Made by a program: the position numbers and the translations under genes. A stretch of DNA of 64,000 bases, taken from assembly GCA_963682175.1 (NCBI GenBank), contig OY821777.1:6961501-7025500 (forward strand), written 5' to 3'. Below the pieces are notes generated by a model. The model was not told the DNA's origin and made no database searches. It worked only from the letters and a program-made list of their open reading frames with translations. The DNA comes from Triglochin maritima. Its lineage: Eukaryota; Streptophyta; Magnoliopsida; Alismatales; Juncaginaceae. How positions within the stretch are numbered: position 1 is the first letter of the stretch; each line of letters opens with the position of its first letter. Shown here piece by piece: positions 33,377-43,942 of the stretch.

Positions 33377-34388
33377 TATGTCTGTTCGGAATAAGAAGTC
33401 AGTCTGTTCGGAATATGTTGTGTGTCTGTTCGGAATAAGAAGTCTGTCTGTTCGGATTAAGTGGTGTGTATGTTCGGAATACTTTCTGTTCCATTTCTGC
33501 ACAAATTTTCAACATAATCTGGACAAACATTTTACATAAACTGGACAAACTTTTTACATAAACAAGACAAGTTTTCTACATAAACAAGACAATCTTTCTA
33601 CATAAATAATACAAACTTTCTGTTCCGTTTCTGGACACACTTTCTATGCTTTTGCGTGTAATTCCACATATACAACAAACAAGACCAAAGTCATCCTTAA
33701 AAATGTAGGAATGATCACATTCTTCTTCATTTTCTTCATGTATAACAGTTGTATGTCAGTTCGGAATAAGAAGTCTATCTGTTCGGAATATGTTGTGTGT
33801 CTGTTCGGATTAAGTTGTGCGTCTGTTCGGAATAAGAAGTCTGTCTGTTCGGAATATGTTGTGTGTCTGTTCGGAATAAGAAGTCTGTCTGTTCGGAATA
33901 AGAAGTCTTTCTGTTCGGAATAAGAAGTCTGTCTGTTTGGATTAAGTTGTGCGTCTGTTCGGAATAAGAAGTCTGTCTGTTCGGAATATGTTGTGTGTCT
34001 GTTCGGATTAAGTTGTGCGTCTGTTCGGAATAAGAAGTCTGTCTGTTCGGAATATGTTGTTTGTCTGTTCGGAATATGTTGTGTGTCTGTTCGGAATAAG
34101 AAGTCTGTCTGTTCGGAATAAGAAGTATGTCTGTTCGGAATAAGTAGTCTGTTTGTTCGGAATATGTTGTGTGTCTGTTCGGATTAAGTTATGTGTCTGT
34201 TCGGATTAAGTTGTGTGTCTATTCGGAATATGTTGTGTGTCTGTTTGGAATATGTTGTGTGTCTGTTCGGATTAAGTTGTGTGTCTGTTCGGAATAAGAA
34301 GTCTGTCTGTTCGGATTAAGTTGTGCGTCTGTTCGGAATAAGAAGACTGTCTGTTCGGAATATGTTGTGTGTCTGTTTGGATTAAGTT
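33377..34388 (+). repeat. 22-bp minisatellite arrays of MULE copy 2
   Basis: About 5 units at 33377-33485 and about 29 at 33745-34388, with core CTGTTCGGAATAAGAAGTC and alternating GGAATATGTTGTG units. The CTGTTCGG strand is plus, the sense strand of the residual transposase fragment, as in copy 1. Two 19-bp repeats containing GCACGCTGTCCTAGGGTCT follow near 34460-34496. Confidence 0.95.
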
Positions 34389-34649
34389 GATCCAACCTAA
34401 AAGTTAAAAATAATATTTTATTATGATAAGTCTGGACTCTGCACGAATAAAGGGTTTGCACGCTGTCCTAGGGTCTGCACGCTGTCCTAGGGTCTGCACT
34501 ATCTGTGTATTGGGAAAAGAATCGTTCAACCTAAAGAACCGGCGTTTTTAAGAAGACCAAAGCACGTGAAGAGAAATTTTGCTGACTGGACGCTGACTCA
34601 ACACGTCCACGTAAGGCGCGTCCGTGTATAAGGACTCTTTCTTTTGTAT

Positions 34650-35480
34650 GTCAACGATTCAAAGAAGGATCGTCAGTGGTGGGATAGAAATTGGATGTAT
34701 TATTGTATTAGTCATTAGAGACGTGTTGATGGCAATAAGCCTGCTCTGCCTGTGGTCAGCTGAGAAACGTCAGGTCACACTTCAAATATTTATTTCAATG
34801 TGGACATCTTGAAATTGGATTTTTAGAACGAATATTCTAAGTTAGAATCTATTTTCTTGAGGTATATGTTCGGAGAGAGTCAAAGATTTTCAGGTAGTGC
34901 TTAATAATAACGTTTGACTTGATCACAAAGTTGTATGGTTTGGGAGTTGAACGTTGCATGGTTTGGGAGTTTTAGTTCACCAACCTGGATTCTTTATTGT
35001 CGGCCATCAGGCTTAATTAAGTCGCTTTTTGTTATAAGCTGTTGAAGTCATTTTCCTCGATAAATTGGAAATCATCTTATCGTATATTATTCTTGTTAAC
35101 ATATTTTGTTTTTTGGTAGTTTGAAATGCAAATACTATTAGTCCATAACTCATGACATGTATAAAAATTGTTAAAAACTTAGGAGACTACCAACTGTGTA
35201 AGTGCGGTACTAGTTTTCAACTTGATGACTCCAAAGTTAGGTTGGAAGTTTCAATTTTACTTCTATATACTATTATTTTGCAAACAAACTTCACTCTCAA
35301 AATCTCGGTGAACATGACGATGTCCAACACAATTACAGAAGCATTAAAACAAAGTATAGTCTTAAGTCTAAAGAATTACGTTATGCAAAGTTGGAAGGCT
35401 ACAATGGAGTGTGGAAATTTATCAACATTTATATGATCATAGACCTAATAAATACACAATGCGTTAAGAAAAGAAGAAAA
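34650..35480. other. Spacer upstream of the PRELI-like gene
   Basis: No gene recognised; the short plus-strand open frames are without family features. Confidence 0.5.
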
Positions 35481-35580
35481 AACCCACCTCATCCATCACA
35501 CCATTCAAATGACCATTCAAATGGCACCTCACCTCCAAATCCAGACTCCTCTTCCCAGTCTTAAAAACCCTAAACAAAAT

Positions 35581-36165
35581 ATGGTCCGCGCGTACAGGCA
35601 AGAGCACACGTATCACCACCCATGGGACCGCGTGACCTCCGCCGCCTTTCTGAAGTTGACTTACCCGGAGACCCCGCACGTGCTGTCCCACATCACCGAC
35701 GTCCACACCCTCGCCCGCCGCCTCGATCCCACCACGTCCCGCCTCCACACCGCCCGCTCCATCACCATCCGTCCCCCCAACCTCCCCTTCCTCCTCCGCC
35801 GTCTCCTCCCCAACAACCCCTCCCTAGTCCTCGTACACTGCCTCGAGTCCACCGTCGTCGACCCCACCTCCTGCTCCATGCACGTCGTCGCCCGTAATGT
35901 CAGTTTGAGGAGTCTGATCGAGGTCGAGGAGAGGTCCTCCTACGTGCCGCACCCGGACAGGCCGGATGAGTGGACGCTGTTTAGGCAGGAGACGAGTATT
36001 AGGTGTCGGCCTTTCTCCGCTATCGCTGTTGTGGCCGAGAAGGTCGAGCAGAGGTGTGCGGAGAGGTTCCTTCAGAACAGTGCCAAGGGGAGGGAGTTTG
36101 TGGAGAGGATCTGTGGGTGCTTGGAGAAGGAGGCTGGGAGGCGGACCGATGCCAGTGCCACGTGA
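35581..36165 (+). CDS. PRELI/MSF1-domain protein (Ups/SLMO-like lipid transfer)
   Basis: 194 residues starting MVRAYRQEHTYHHPWDRVT, the canonical PRELI/MSF1 N-terminus. Further family blocks: YPETPHVLSHITDVHTLARR, LHTARSITI, VHCLESTVVDPTSCSMHV, SLRSLIEVEERSSY, WTLFRQETSIR and VEQRCAERFLQNSAKGREF. In yeast and animals these proteins carry phosphatidic acid or phosphatidylserine across the mitochondrial intermembrane space; the plant role is inferred. The open frame extends 24 codons upstream, but homology begins at the ATG at 35581. The gene is intronless and GC-rich, especially in its first 350 bp (many CCC/CTC codons). A retrocopy is possible, but the frame is intact. Confidence 0.92.
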   Translation: MVRAYRQEHTYHHPWDRVTSAAFLKLTYPETPHVLSHITDVHTLARRLDPTTSRLHTARSITIRPPNLPFLLRRLLPNNPSLVLVHCLESTVVDPTSCSMHVVARNVSLRSLIEVEERSSYVPHPDRPDEWTLFRQETSIRCRPFSAIAVVAEKVEQRCAERFLQNSAKGREFVERICGCLEKEAGRRTDASAT

Positions 36166-36239
36166 AGTCATCGCCTTCGTCTTCGAGGTTTGTCATTAGA
36201 TTAGGGTTTTTTCTTCTGCTAATTGAATTTTGATGTTTG

Positions 36240-36520
36240 GAATTGGGGATCTGAGTTTGGCCGGTTTTTTTAGTGCTGATGTGGATGAATATGGATTTTT
36301 AGGGCTTGGAGATGTTTTTTGCTTACTCTGCTGATTGCTTGTGACTCGTGATAATATTTTGTGTTGTTTTGGTAATGTAGTGATTACAAATTTAATCCGG
36401 GATGATATTTGTTTGTGGAATCTAGTTGAGCTTTAGTTGATCTCCTCTTATTCTTTTTATATAAGGCTGTGCAAGTTGTGTTGAGAGAGTTAGTTTATAA
36501 GAATTGAAATCGAAATTCTT
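36240..36520. other. 3' region of the PRELI-like gene
   Basis: T-rich sequence; no other feature is seen before the next MULE terminus. Confidence 0.5.
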
Positions 36521-36879
36521 ACTTCTATGAGTAGTTATAGACGGACGCGCGCGTCACGGACGCGCCTTACGTGGATCTGTACAGCTCAGATATTTTTCTT
36601 TGAGTCAGCGTCCAGTCAGCGAAATTTCTCTTCGCGCGTTTTGGTCTTTTTAAAAAACGCCGGTTCTTTAAGTTGAACGATTCATTTCCCAATACACAGA
36701 TAAGACAGTGTGCAGACCCTAGGACATCGTGCAGTCTCATTATTCGTGCAGAGCCCACACTTATCATAATAAAATATTTGTTTTTAAGTTTTACGTTGGA
36801 TCAACTTAATTTGTCTAGCTTACTTTATGTGTGTGTGCAGTTTACATTATGTGTTTGTCCTGTTTACGTTATGTGTCTG

Positions 36880-37672
36880 TCCGGAATAAGTGTATATTGT
36901 TGTACGGAATAAGTGTATTTGCAGTCCGGAATAAGTGTATTTGTTGTCTGGAATAAGTGTATTTGTTGTCCGGTTTAAGAATAAAGTGTGTCCAGAAACG
37001 GAACATAAAGTTTGTCCGGAATAAGTTGATTTGTTGTCCGGAATAAGTGTATTTGCTGTCCGGAATAAGTTTATTTGCAGTCCGGAATAAGTGTAGTTGT
37101 CCAGAATAAGAAGAAAGTGTGTCCAGAAACGGAACAGAAAGTTTGTCCGGAATAAGTGTATTTGCTGTCCGGAATAAGTGTATTTGTTGTCCGGAATAAG
37201 TGTATTTGTTGTCCGGTTTAAGAATAAAGTGTGTTCAGAAACGGAACATAAAGTTTGTCCGGAATAAGTTGATTTGTTGTCCGGAATAAGTGTATTTGCT
37301 ATCCGGAATAAGTGTATTTGCTATCCGGAATAAGTGTATTTGCAGTCCGGAATAAGAAGAAAATGTGACCAGAAACAGAACAGAAAGTTTGTCCGGAATA
37401 AGTGTATTTGTTGTCCGGAATAAGTGTATTTGTTGTCCGGTTTAAGAATAAAGTGTGTCCAGAAACGGAACATAAAATTTGTCCGAAATAAGTGTATTTG
37501 CAGTCCGGAATAAGTGTATTTGCTGTCCGGTTTAAGAATAAAGTGTGTCCAGAAACGGAACATAAAGTTTGTCCGGAATAAGTGGACTTGTTGTCCAGAA
37601 TAAGTGTATTTGCTGTCCGGAATAAGTGTATTTGCAGTCCGGAATAAGTGTATTTGCAGTCCGGAATAATAT
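36880..37672 (+). repeat. Diverged 22-bp minisatellite array of MULE copy 3
   Basis: About 36 units with core GTCCGGAATAAGTGTATTTG. They share the TCCGGAATAAG centre and 22-bp period with the arrays of copies 1 and 2. Higher-order units of roughly 120-240 bp recur, marked by GTGTCCAGAAACGGAACA. Open frames on the minus strand are repeat artefacts. Confidence 0.93.
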
Positions 37673-37739
37673 ATGGCTTCATTATTGTCGGAATAAACGA
37701 ATCAATATATGGAATGCAATAATATGATGTCGAAACAAA

Positions 37740-38410
37740 AATAATATATATTTTCCCAGTATTTGCCGCCCCCTGCCACCCCCGCACAAACTCAACAAAT
37801 CTCCCACTGTATATTTTACCACACAAGAATTACGTTTAGGAAAAAAATAGTATCTCAGATTTCCATTACAAACACAAACACACACAAATTACAAAAATAA
37901 TATATATTTTCCCAGTAAATCGGAAAGAAGATGTAAGACTTAAACATGATTGTCTCATTCACGCTGCTTACGTTGTCAAGAACATTCGGAGTCGGCATCA
38001 GACGCTTCTTCGACGTAATATCTTACTCGAAATGGTGATTTATTACGGAGAGATGTACAACATAAACCGAACAGACGTAAGTGTTCACCACGGAGCGTTG
38101 ACAAGAACATCGGGAAGTCTTCGCACCGTCCCATTCACGCTGCTTACGTTGTGAAGAATCCTGGGAGTCGGCATCAGACGCTGCCACCCCCGCACAAACT
38201 CAACAAACCTCCCACTGTATATTTTACCCCACAAGAATTACGTTTAGGAAAAAAATGGCATCTCAGATTTCCTGTTTATGTAGAACATCGGGAAGTTTTC
38301 GCACAGTCTCATTCACGCTGCTTACATTGTAAAGAATCCTGGGAGTCGGCATCAGACGCTTCTTCGACCTAATATCTTGCTTGAAATGGTGATTTATTCT
38401 GGAGAGAATG
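37740..38410 (+). repeat. Triplicated segments inside MULE copy 3
   Basis: A block containing CATTCACGCTGCTTAC and GAGTCGGCATCAGACGCT occurs at about 37957, 38131 and 38310. A second block (GCCACCCCCGCACAAACTC...TTTAGG) occurs at about 37774 and 38186. They may be derived from a captured transcript, but I recognise no protein. Confidence 0.75.
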
Positions 38411-38524
38411 AATTAAGAAGAAAGAAAGAGTGTCATCATATTTGTATTTGGGTGGAGAGAGAGAACGTGCTGAGTTGAAACGCATTTAATGTGATTTGAG
38501 TGGACATCAGGAAGAAAAAACAAC

Positions 38525-40735
38525 TATACATTGTATTTTTTATGGACAAGTTAATTCCAGATCTCTTTAAGCATCTTAAGTAGATTGTAGAGGCTGAGTT
38601 TGCCTTTGGTTACTGTAAGTAATTTGCCATAGTTCCTTCGTTGTCCAACTATGTAAGAACTCATTAGGTGGTAGTAGTGCATGAACGATACGTCTTACTT
38701 TCGTCTGTCGTCAAAATCCTAGTAATTCGACACATATTCATGGACCATTGAAGCCAACATATTCAATACCTCAAAGCATATATCTATGATTGTATTATGG
38801 TAGTAAGTCTCCCTCTTAGTACTTAATTGAATTCTGATTATTCTAGTGGACTAGTGGTTCGACTACCATGTTCTCGCATAGTTTGGTACTTTGGTGGAGC
38901 TTTAGGATCACACTACTTGGGAGGATCAGAACATATTTTTCTCACATAAGATCTTTATCTATGGTAGTGGCCTTGAAATAGACATTGTTAAAGTTGGCCG
39001 TATTTTTCGTGCATCACAATGTTCATGGTATTGATTAGTATGCGTATGTACACTAATATAAAATATCTTTTCAGGAGCCTTCCTTTCCCTGTTCTCTTTT
39101 GGGCCTGTAAAATATATATTGATACCTAAATCAGTCCATGTTTTGAAGGACTACATTTAGTTTTCTAAATTCCTCTATGTCAGGGAGGAATGTGCATAAC
39201 CATCAAGATTTTTTTGTTTTTGTTTTCGGATCCATTTTGAACTCCTTGCACGGAACAGAAACTAGCGCTTTTCATGTGTTCCCACAACTTGAAATGTGCC
39301 ATTTCTCCTGAAATTTATTTACTTCAGTGGCGGTACTTAGACAAAGAAGTAGTTATCATGCTCGACACATCTGTAAATGTTTTGATTTAATTGTGATATT
39401 TGCAAATGTGTTCCTTAAGTACAAAGACTTGAAAGTCAGAAAAACTTCAAAATTTCATGCGCACTTCATTTATGTCGTTGGATGATTGTTTACCTTAAAG
39501 CTTTATTTTCAATTTATGGTCTTTCCATGACAGCTTCATTCTTACACTTGTCTGAAAATTTGTCTTTGCTGTTGCACTCATTTTCAATTTCCACATGAAC
39601 TTAATAGTGGTATACGCACGGCTGGCAATATACTTTGACTATCATTGACACTCTAGATAGATTGGGGATCGTAAGCGAAGGGAATGAGCTCGGCTGCTCT
39701 AATGTGCATGAGTATCTTGCACCGATGGGTGCACATTGATGATGAAATCATAGCTCGACTGTGATGCAAACTTACAAATTGTGTGTTTGAAAACTACGAA
39801 GCTGGTACTACAGACTTACAATATATAACACAATATCATTGTTTTGGCTTTCTTAGGTTTGGTTCTTATTATTACACCGACACGTTTCGTTCATTTGCAT
39901 GATGAAGCTTGAAGCATTTGAAGGTTCTACCGAGGAACAGGTCGAGCTATGGAAACATCTGGATCACCAATAGGAACCAGATTTTTTGCTACAGGAAAAA
40001 ACAGGGGAAATAAATTTCTTGACTTCGTAAAAATCTTGAGAGATCTTTTACTTCTAGTTCTGTCTACTCTGTCCACGTTTTATTTGTTGCTAATTGCTAT
40101 CATTAGTCGTGAACGTGTACTTGACGATCATAACTAGTTTATCGGCCTTTGACCTTATTCGTTGGCCATGTAAGTGTAACGTGTTTCAGTCTGAAACGGT
40201 TCGACACGCGAGAAGATCTGCATCGGGATCGGTTTAGGGTCAACTGACGCATATATTATTGGTGTATAGCTTGTCAAGCCGAGCAAAGATGCCCCACAGT
40301 ATATTAATCAGGTCTCTGGAGAACACCTGAGGCCAGTGGACCGGCGGCATATATCGATAGATTAATTGCAGAAAGTCGCTACGTATAATCGTCTTATATG
40401 ATGATGATTCCCAAAAACTTTTCATGGTATTAAAAAGCCAAAAAGGATCATCTTTTGAACATCAAAAGGAACTACAAAACGACTCTTTTAACTAGATGAT
40501 ATCATAAAGAAATGACATCCAAGTACAACACGAAAGAAATTAATGACATTAAATTCTTCAAAATAGAGCCGAACAGCAGAATCATTCAGATGTGGAGACA
40601 TTTTTATTAGTCGGTTAACCAAATAGCTATAAAAACGTACGATTATACTCAAATATAAGATTATATTCAAATGATATGCCAATATCATTGTCCATCAAAG
40701 GGAACTTGTAAGATGACAAACCACACCGAAAATAT
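38525..40735. other. Spacer without recognised genes
   Basis: AT-rich; several short open frames (e.g. 39949-40137) show no family features. Confidence 0.5.
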
Positions 40736-40881
40736 TGTGCAGACATGATGACAAGTGAGAATCTTAGAGATGCAAAGGTGCCCCATCATACCCATTCGAA
40801 TACAAGGGTACCTAAGATACATACAAGGATGGACGGGAAGCTAGATTCATCTTCTCTTGTAATGCTCCGGCTTGCAATACT

Positions 40882-41475
40882 TCAGATCTTTTCCAGCTTC
40901 TCGGCTTTGACAACAGGGTTGCACCTTGCAATCTCATCACGGCCGGTGGAGCGATAATCGAACGAGCATTCATGCTTCTCAGAGTAGCGATGCGATGCAC
41001 AGAAAACACCACCACAACGGCAGTTGAATCCCATCAAACCTACCCGTTTCTTGCAGGCACCGCATCTGCTTGGTCCTGCTTTCACCTTTGTCTCAACCTC
41101 AACAGCTGCCTTTGCTTCATCGCTAGCATTGGAGACCAAAGCTTCTAATGGTTCTCTTGAAATGGTCTTAGGCTGTACCGTATCAGCAACTACATCTTTA
41201 GCAGATGGCTCTGCTACTAAGATGGCCTTTGACTGTACCGTATCAGCAGCTATGTCTTTGGCAGTCACAGGTTCTCGTTCACCTTTGCTTCCACTACCAT
41301 TCACGATGCTGTCAATCGATGAGGCCGCAAGCTTGGCTTGTTCTTGTTTGAGCACCATTTCCTTGTGACACTTGGAGCACATATTCATTGTCGTAGCACT
41401 TCCGAAAAAACCACAATTGTTTATGCAAAGAATTGGGCCTTCAGGAGTTTGGCATCCAGCTTCCTTGTGCTCCAT
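40882..41475 (-). CDS. A20/AN1 zinc-finger stress-associated protein (SAP)
   Basis: 197 residues from ATG 41475 ([14 protein letters not shown]). The A20 finger is near residues 16-40 (CINNCGFFG...MCSKC: C-x3-C-x11-C-x2-C). The C-terminal AN1 finger is [18 protein letters not shown]...[13 protein letters not shown], followed by the conserved [16 protein letters not shown]. The roughly 85-residue linker is Ala/Lys/Val-rich with two related runs ([12 protein letters not shown] and [12 protein letters not shown]). Plant SAPs bind ubiquitin, and some act as E3 ligases or redox sensors in abiotic-stress signalling. A splice acceptor (TGCAG at 41488) lies just before the ATG, so the 5' UTR is probably interrupted by a long intron, common in this family. 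An earlier ATG at 41493 spans that acceptor and is not the start. Confidence 0.93.
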   Translation of the reverse strand: MEHKEAGCQTPEGPILCINNCGFFGSATTMNMCSKCHKEMVLKQEQAKLAASSIDSIVNGSGSKGEREPVTAKDIAADTVQSKAILVAEPSAKDVVADTVQPKTISREPLEALVSNASDEAKAAVEVETKVKAGPSRCGACKKRVGLMGFNCRCGGVFCASHRYSEKHECSFDYRSTGRDEIARCNPVVKAEKLEKI

Positions 41476-41487
41476 TTCCCAATTACA

Positions 41488-42700
41488 CTGCATTTAAATC
41501 ATCCCAACAATCAATTAACAAATTCAAAATTGAATGATAGTAACTTAAGAATAATTCCTGCTCAAAATTGTAAACTAACGAAAAAACGCAACCAAATCAA
41601 CACGGTATATAACCCATAGCAACATATTCACAAATCAAAGCAATCTGCCCTAACATTACTTGGTTCAACATATTCTCTGTCCATGCTCAACAGCAGATCA
41701 AAATTTAATTTCACAAATTTTGAATTCTAGGTGGCTCTTGTTATAAGATGATGGTAACTCTAAACTAATGATGATTTATCAAGCATCATATTTGTTTGAG
41801 CTGACCTCTGCCTAATCTGTTCTGATTCATCTAAGAACAAGAAAGGCATATATTTACATTCTTTGAAATTTTATTGTGGTAACGAAAGAAATGTAAGGTA
41901 CTAAGGTTCAATGTTATATGCTTTAACGACATTCAAGGGGCAGCAAAATCCTAATACATTTTTCAAGTACTGGTTCACAACTTCCATTGTCAGAATGTAA
42001 ATTACATCATTGTGTCATGAATTTGAATTAGTTAGCAAACGAGAAAAGGAAAAAAATGTCGATAACAAAAATCAGAGGAAAAAAACAAAACAATACTACG
42101 ATTTCAAAATTTTCCTTCCCAAAAAATCATATTTTACGAAGGGGAAGAGACTATTCGGTTAGATCCACGACGAAAAGTTTATCAAATCACAAATTCGAAA
42201 AGAAAACGTACAGGAAGGGAAGATCCACAGAAAATAGAGATTGAAAAACCACAACATGACGTTTAAATCAGCGCATCGCAAACAAGCTCCACCTTTTGAC
42301 CAGAAAAATAAGAATACAAAACAGATTCTTACCAGAACCCCTCAAAAAGCGAATACAAACCCTAATCAACAAAAGAAAACACCAAAACCCCCACAAATCC
42401 ACCAAAACCTAACACAAACCACGAACACGACAACTAACCATCTTCAAAGCAACAACAAACCCGAACATCTCGAAGAAAATAGAAGAAACTCCCCTCCAAA
42501 AACACCATGATCGGAGAATATTTTTTTCAAATTTCAAACTTCGGTCGATTGCCGCACCGAAACCGACACGATCACGATCGCAGAAACCCGGAGTCGACGA
42601 ATCGAATGAGAAAAGGCAAGAAATTGAAGGATTTAGGCGGAAAAGAGGGAGATTTGGAGCAAACCCTAACCCTTTGGGAGAAGAAAGTTGCGTCGGGAGT
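41488..42700 (-). other. Probable 5'-UTR intron and leader exon of the SAP gene
   Basis: Only the acceptor is clear; the donor probably lies between 42480 and 42720. The minus strand here is T-rich as expected for a plant intron, and I see no other coding sequence. Confidence 0.45.
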
Positions 42701-42786
42701 CGTAGAATGATTGGGAGAAAAGGCGAAATCGCAAAAGGAATAGAAAGGCTTCTTAGGATTAGAAAATTTTGGCCGACTTGGACTTG

Positions 42787-42796
42787 GTATTTATAA
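42787..42796 (-). promoter_or_regulatory. TATA box of the minus-strand SAP gene
   Basis: The minus strand reads TATAAATACC. Transcription would begin near 42755, upstream of the 5'-UTR intron. Confidence 0.6.
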
Positions 42797-43129
42797 TTAC
42801 TGGGACGGGAGCTTCTCCACGATATCCGGTTTGTAACTGGATCCGATTCCGCTTACATAAGTCGGTTTTATCTTTAATTAAGGAAACCTTATTATTTTCT
42901 AAACGGTAAAGTTGAAATAATTTGTCAAAATAATATGGTTTTCTTGTTTTGAATATAATAAAAACCTATAATTTTGAATGTTTCAAAGATAAGTAATAAT
43001 ACATTGTCAAAATAATATATTTTCATGCTTTGAACATACTAACATTTTACCTTTTTTTTAATGAGCCTAATCTAAATGGTACTTGGTGATAATAAATTGT
43101 CAAAATAATATATTTTCATGCTTTGAATA

Positions 43130-43934
43130 TAGGACTGTCAAGTTCTGCTCGGGATCGATAGATCGCTCGATGTTTGCTCGATTTTGTTCTGATTTTGCTC
43201 GAAATTGCTCGGATCGGTTAGTAACGAGCCGAGCACGAGTAGACCCCGCTCGCTCGATACTCGCTCGATGCTCCCTCAATTATCGCTCGAAACCTGATTA
43301 CTATATCCAATTATTTGATTAACCTGAATATTCTATCCAATTACCCATGTTAAACTCATTAAATAAACTAATTTACCAAACCCAACAATCCATTTAACAA
43401 ACCAAACCAAAATACTCATTAGAATCAAAACCATATTAGTACTAAACTTTTCATTTTTTTTCATTTTTTTTTTTTCTCATTCTTTTCTACACCAAAAGTT
43501 CAAATAAATTAAGGTTTGAGTCAGGTAGATGATCTTATTTATAAGATGTTGATGTTGTGAGTTGTCCAACAATTTAAAAGATTGTGTTTGATTTTAATAT
43601 TGTGTTGATTTTGTTTGATCCAAGTGTATAATTTTATTTATAAGATGTTAATGTTGTCGTATAATTTATAAGATTGTGTTTTATTTTAGGTGTTAATTTT
43701 AAGATTGTGTTAGTAACTATTATTATATTTGTCTTAAGTAATTTTATAATTTACTTATTAGGACAACATTATTATGAATTCAATACCAAAAAAAAGGTTT
43801 AGATTAACGAGCCGCTCGTGAGCCGCTCGCGAGCAGATCGAACCGAACACGAGCAGAATTTTCCGCTCGAAACCCTTAACAAGTTGATCTTGAGCAGACT
43901 CGGATCACTCGTTTAGAGATCGATTACACCCCTA
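43130..43934 (-). mobile_element. Non-autonomous hAT element, family A copy 2
   Basis: An inverted copy of the element at 2024-2833, about 41 kb away, flanked by its own exact 8-bp duplication TTTGAATA (43122-43129, 43935-43942). It has the same GCTCG-rich subterminal regions and AT-rich core. The terminus here has one change (TAGGACTGTC instead of TAGGGCTGTC). Confidence 0.92.
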
Positions 43935-43942
43935 TTTGAATA

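Larger units (their letters stand above)
32718..34637 (+). mobile_element. 1.92-kb deletion derivative of the MULE (copy 2)
   Basis: An exact 9-bp duplication TTTCTTTTG lies at 32709-32717 and 34638-34646. The left terminus (GGAAAACGATTAGTGGACGC) matches the transposase-side terminus of the large MULE; the right terminus (ending GTATAAGGACTC) matches its other end. It therefore lies in inverted orientation to copy 1. It keeps only the 5' part of transposase exon 1 and long minisatellite arrays. A block of about 115 bp around TATACAACAAACAAGACC occurs twice (about 33270-33385 and 33645-33765), each leading into an array. Confidence 0.93.
36529..38520 (+). mobile_element. MULE relative, copy 3 (right border not found)
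   Basis: The left terminus starts GAGTAGTTATAGACGGACGC and continues with GCGCGCGTC and a TTACGTGG block. The following about 250 bp match the right-hand internal end of copy 2 in inverted order (GCCGGTTCTTTAAGTTGAACG, then a TTATCATAATAAAATATTT segment). A diverged 22-bp array and triplicated segments follow. I could not find the opposite terminus or a partner for the left flank TACTTCTAT, so the end given is only where related sequence stops. Confidence 0.65.
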
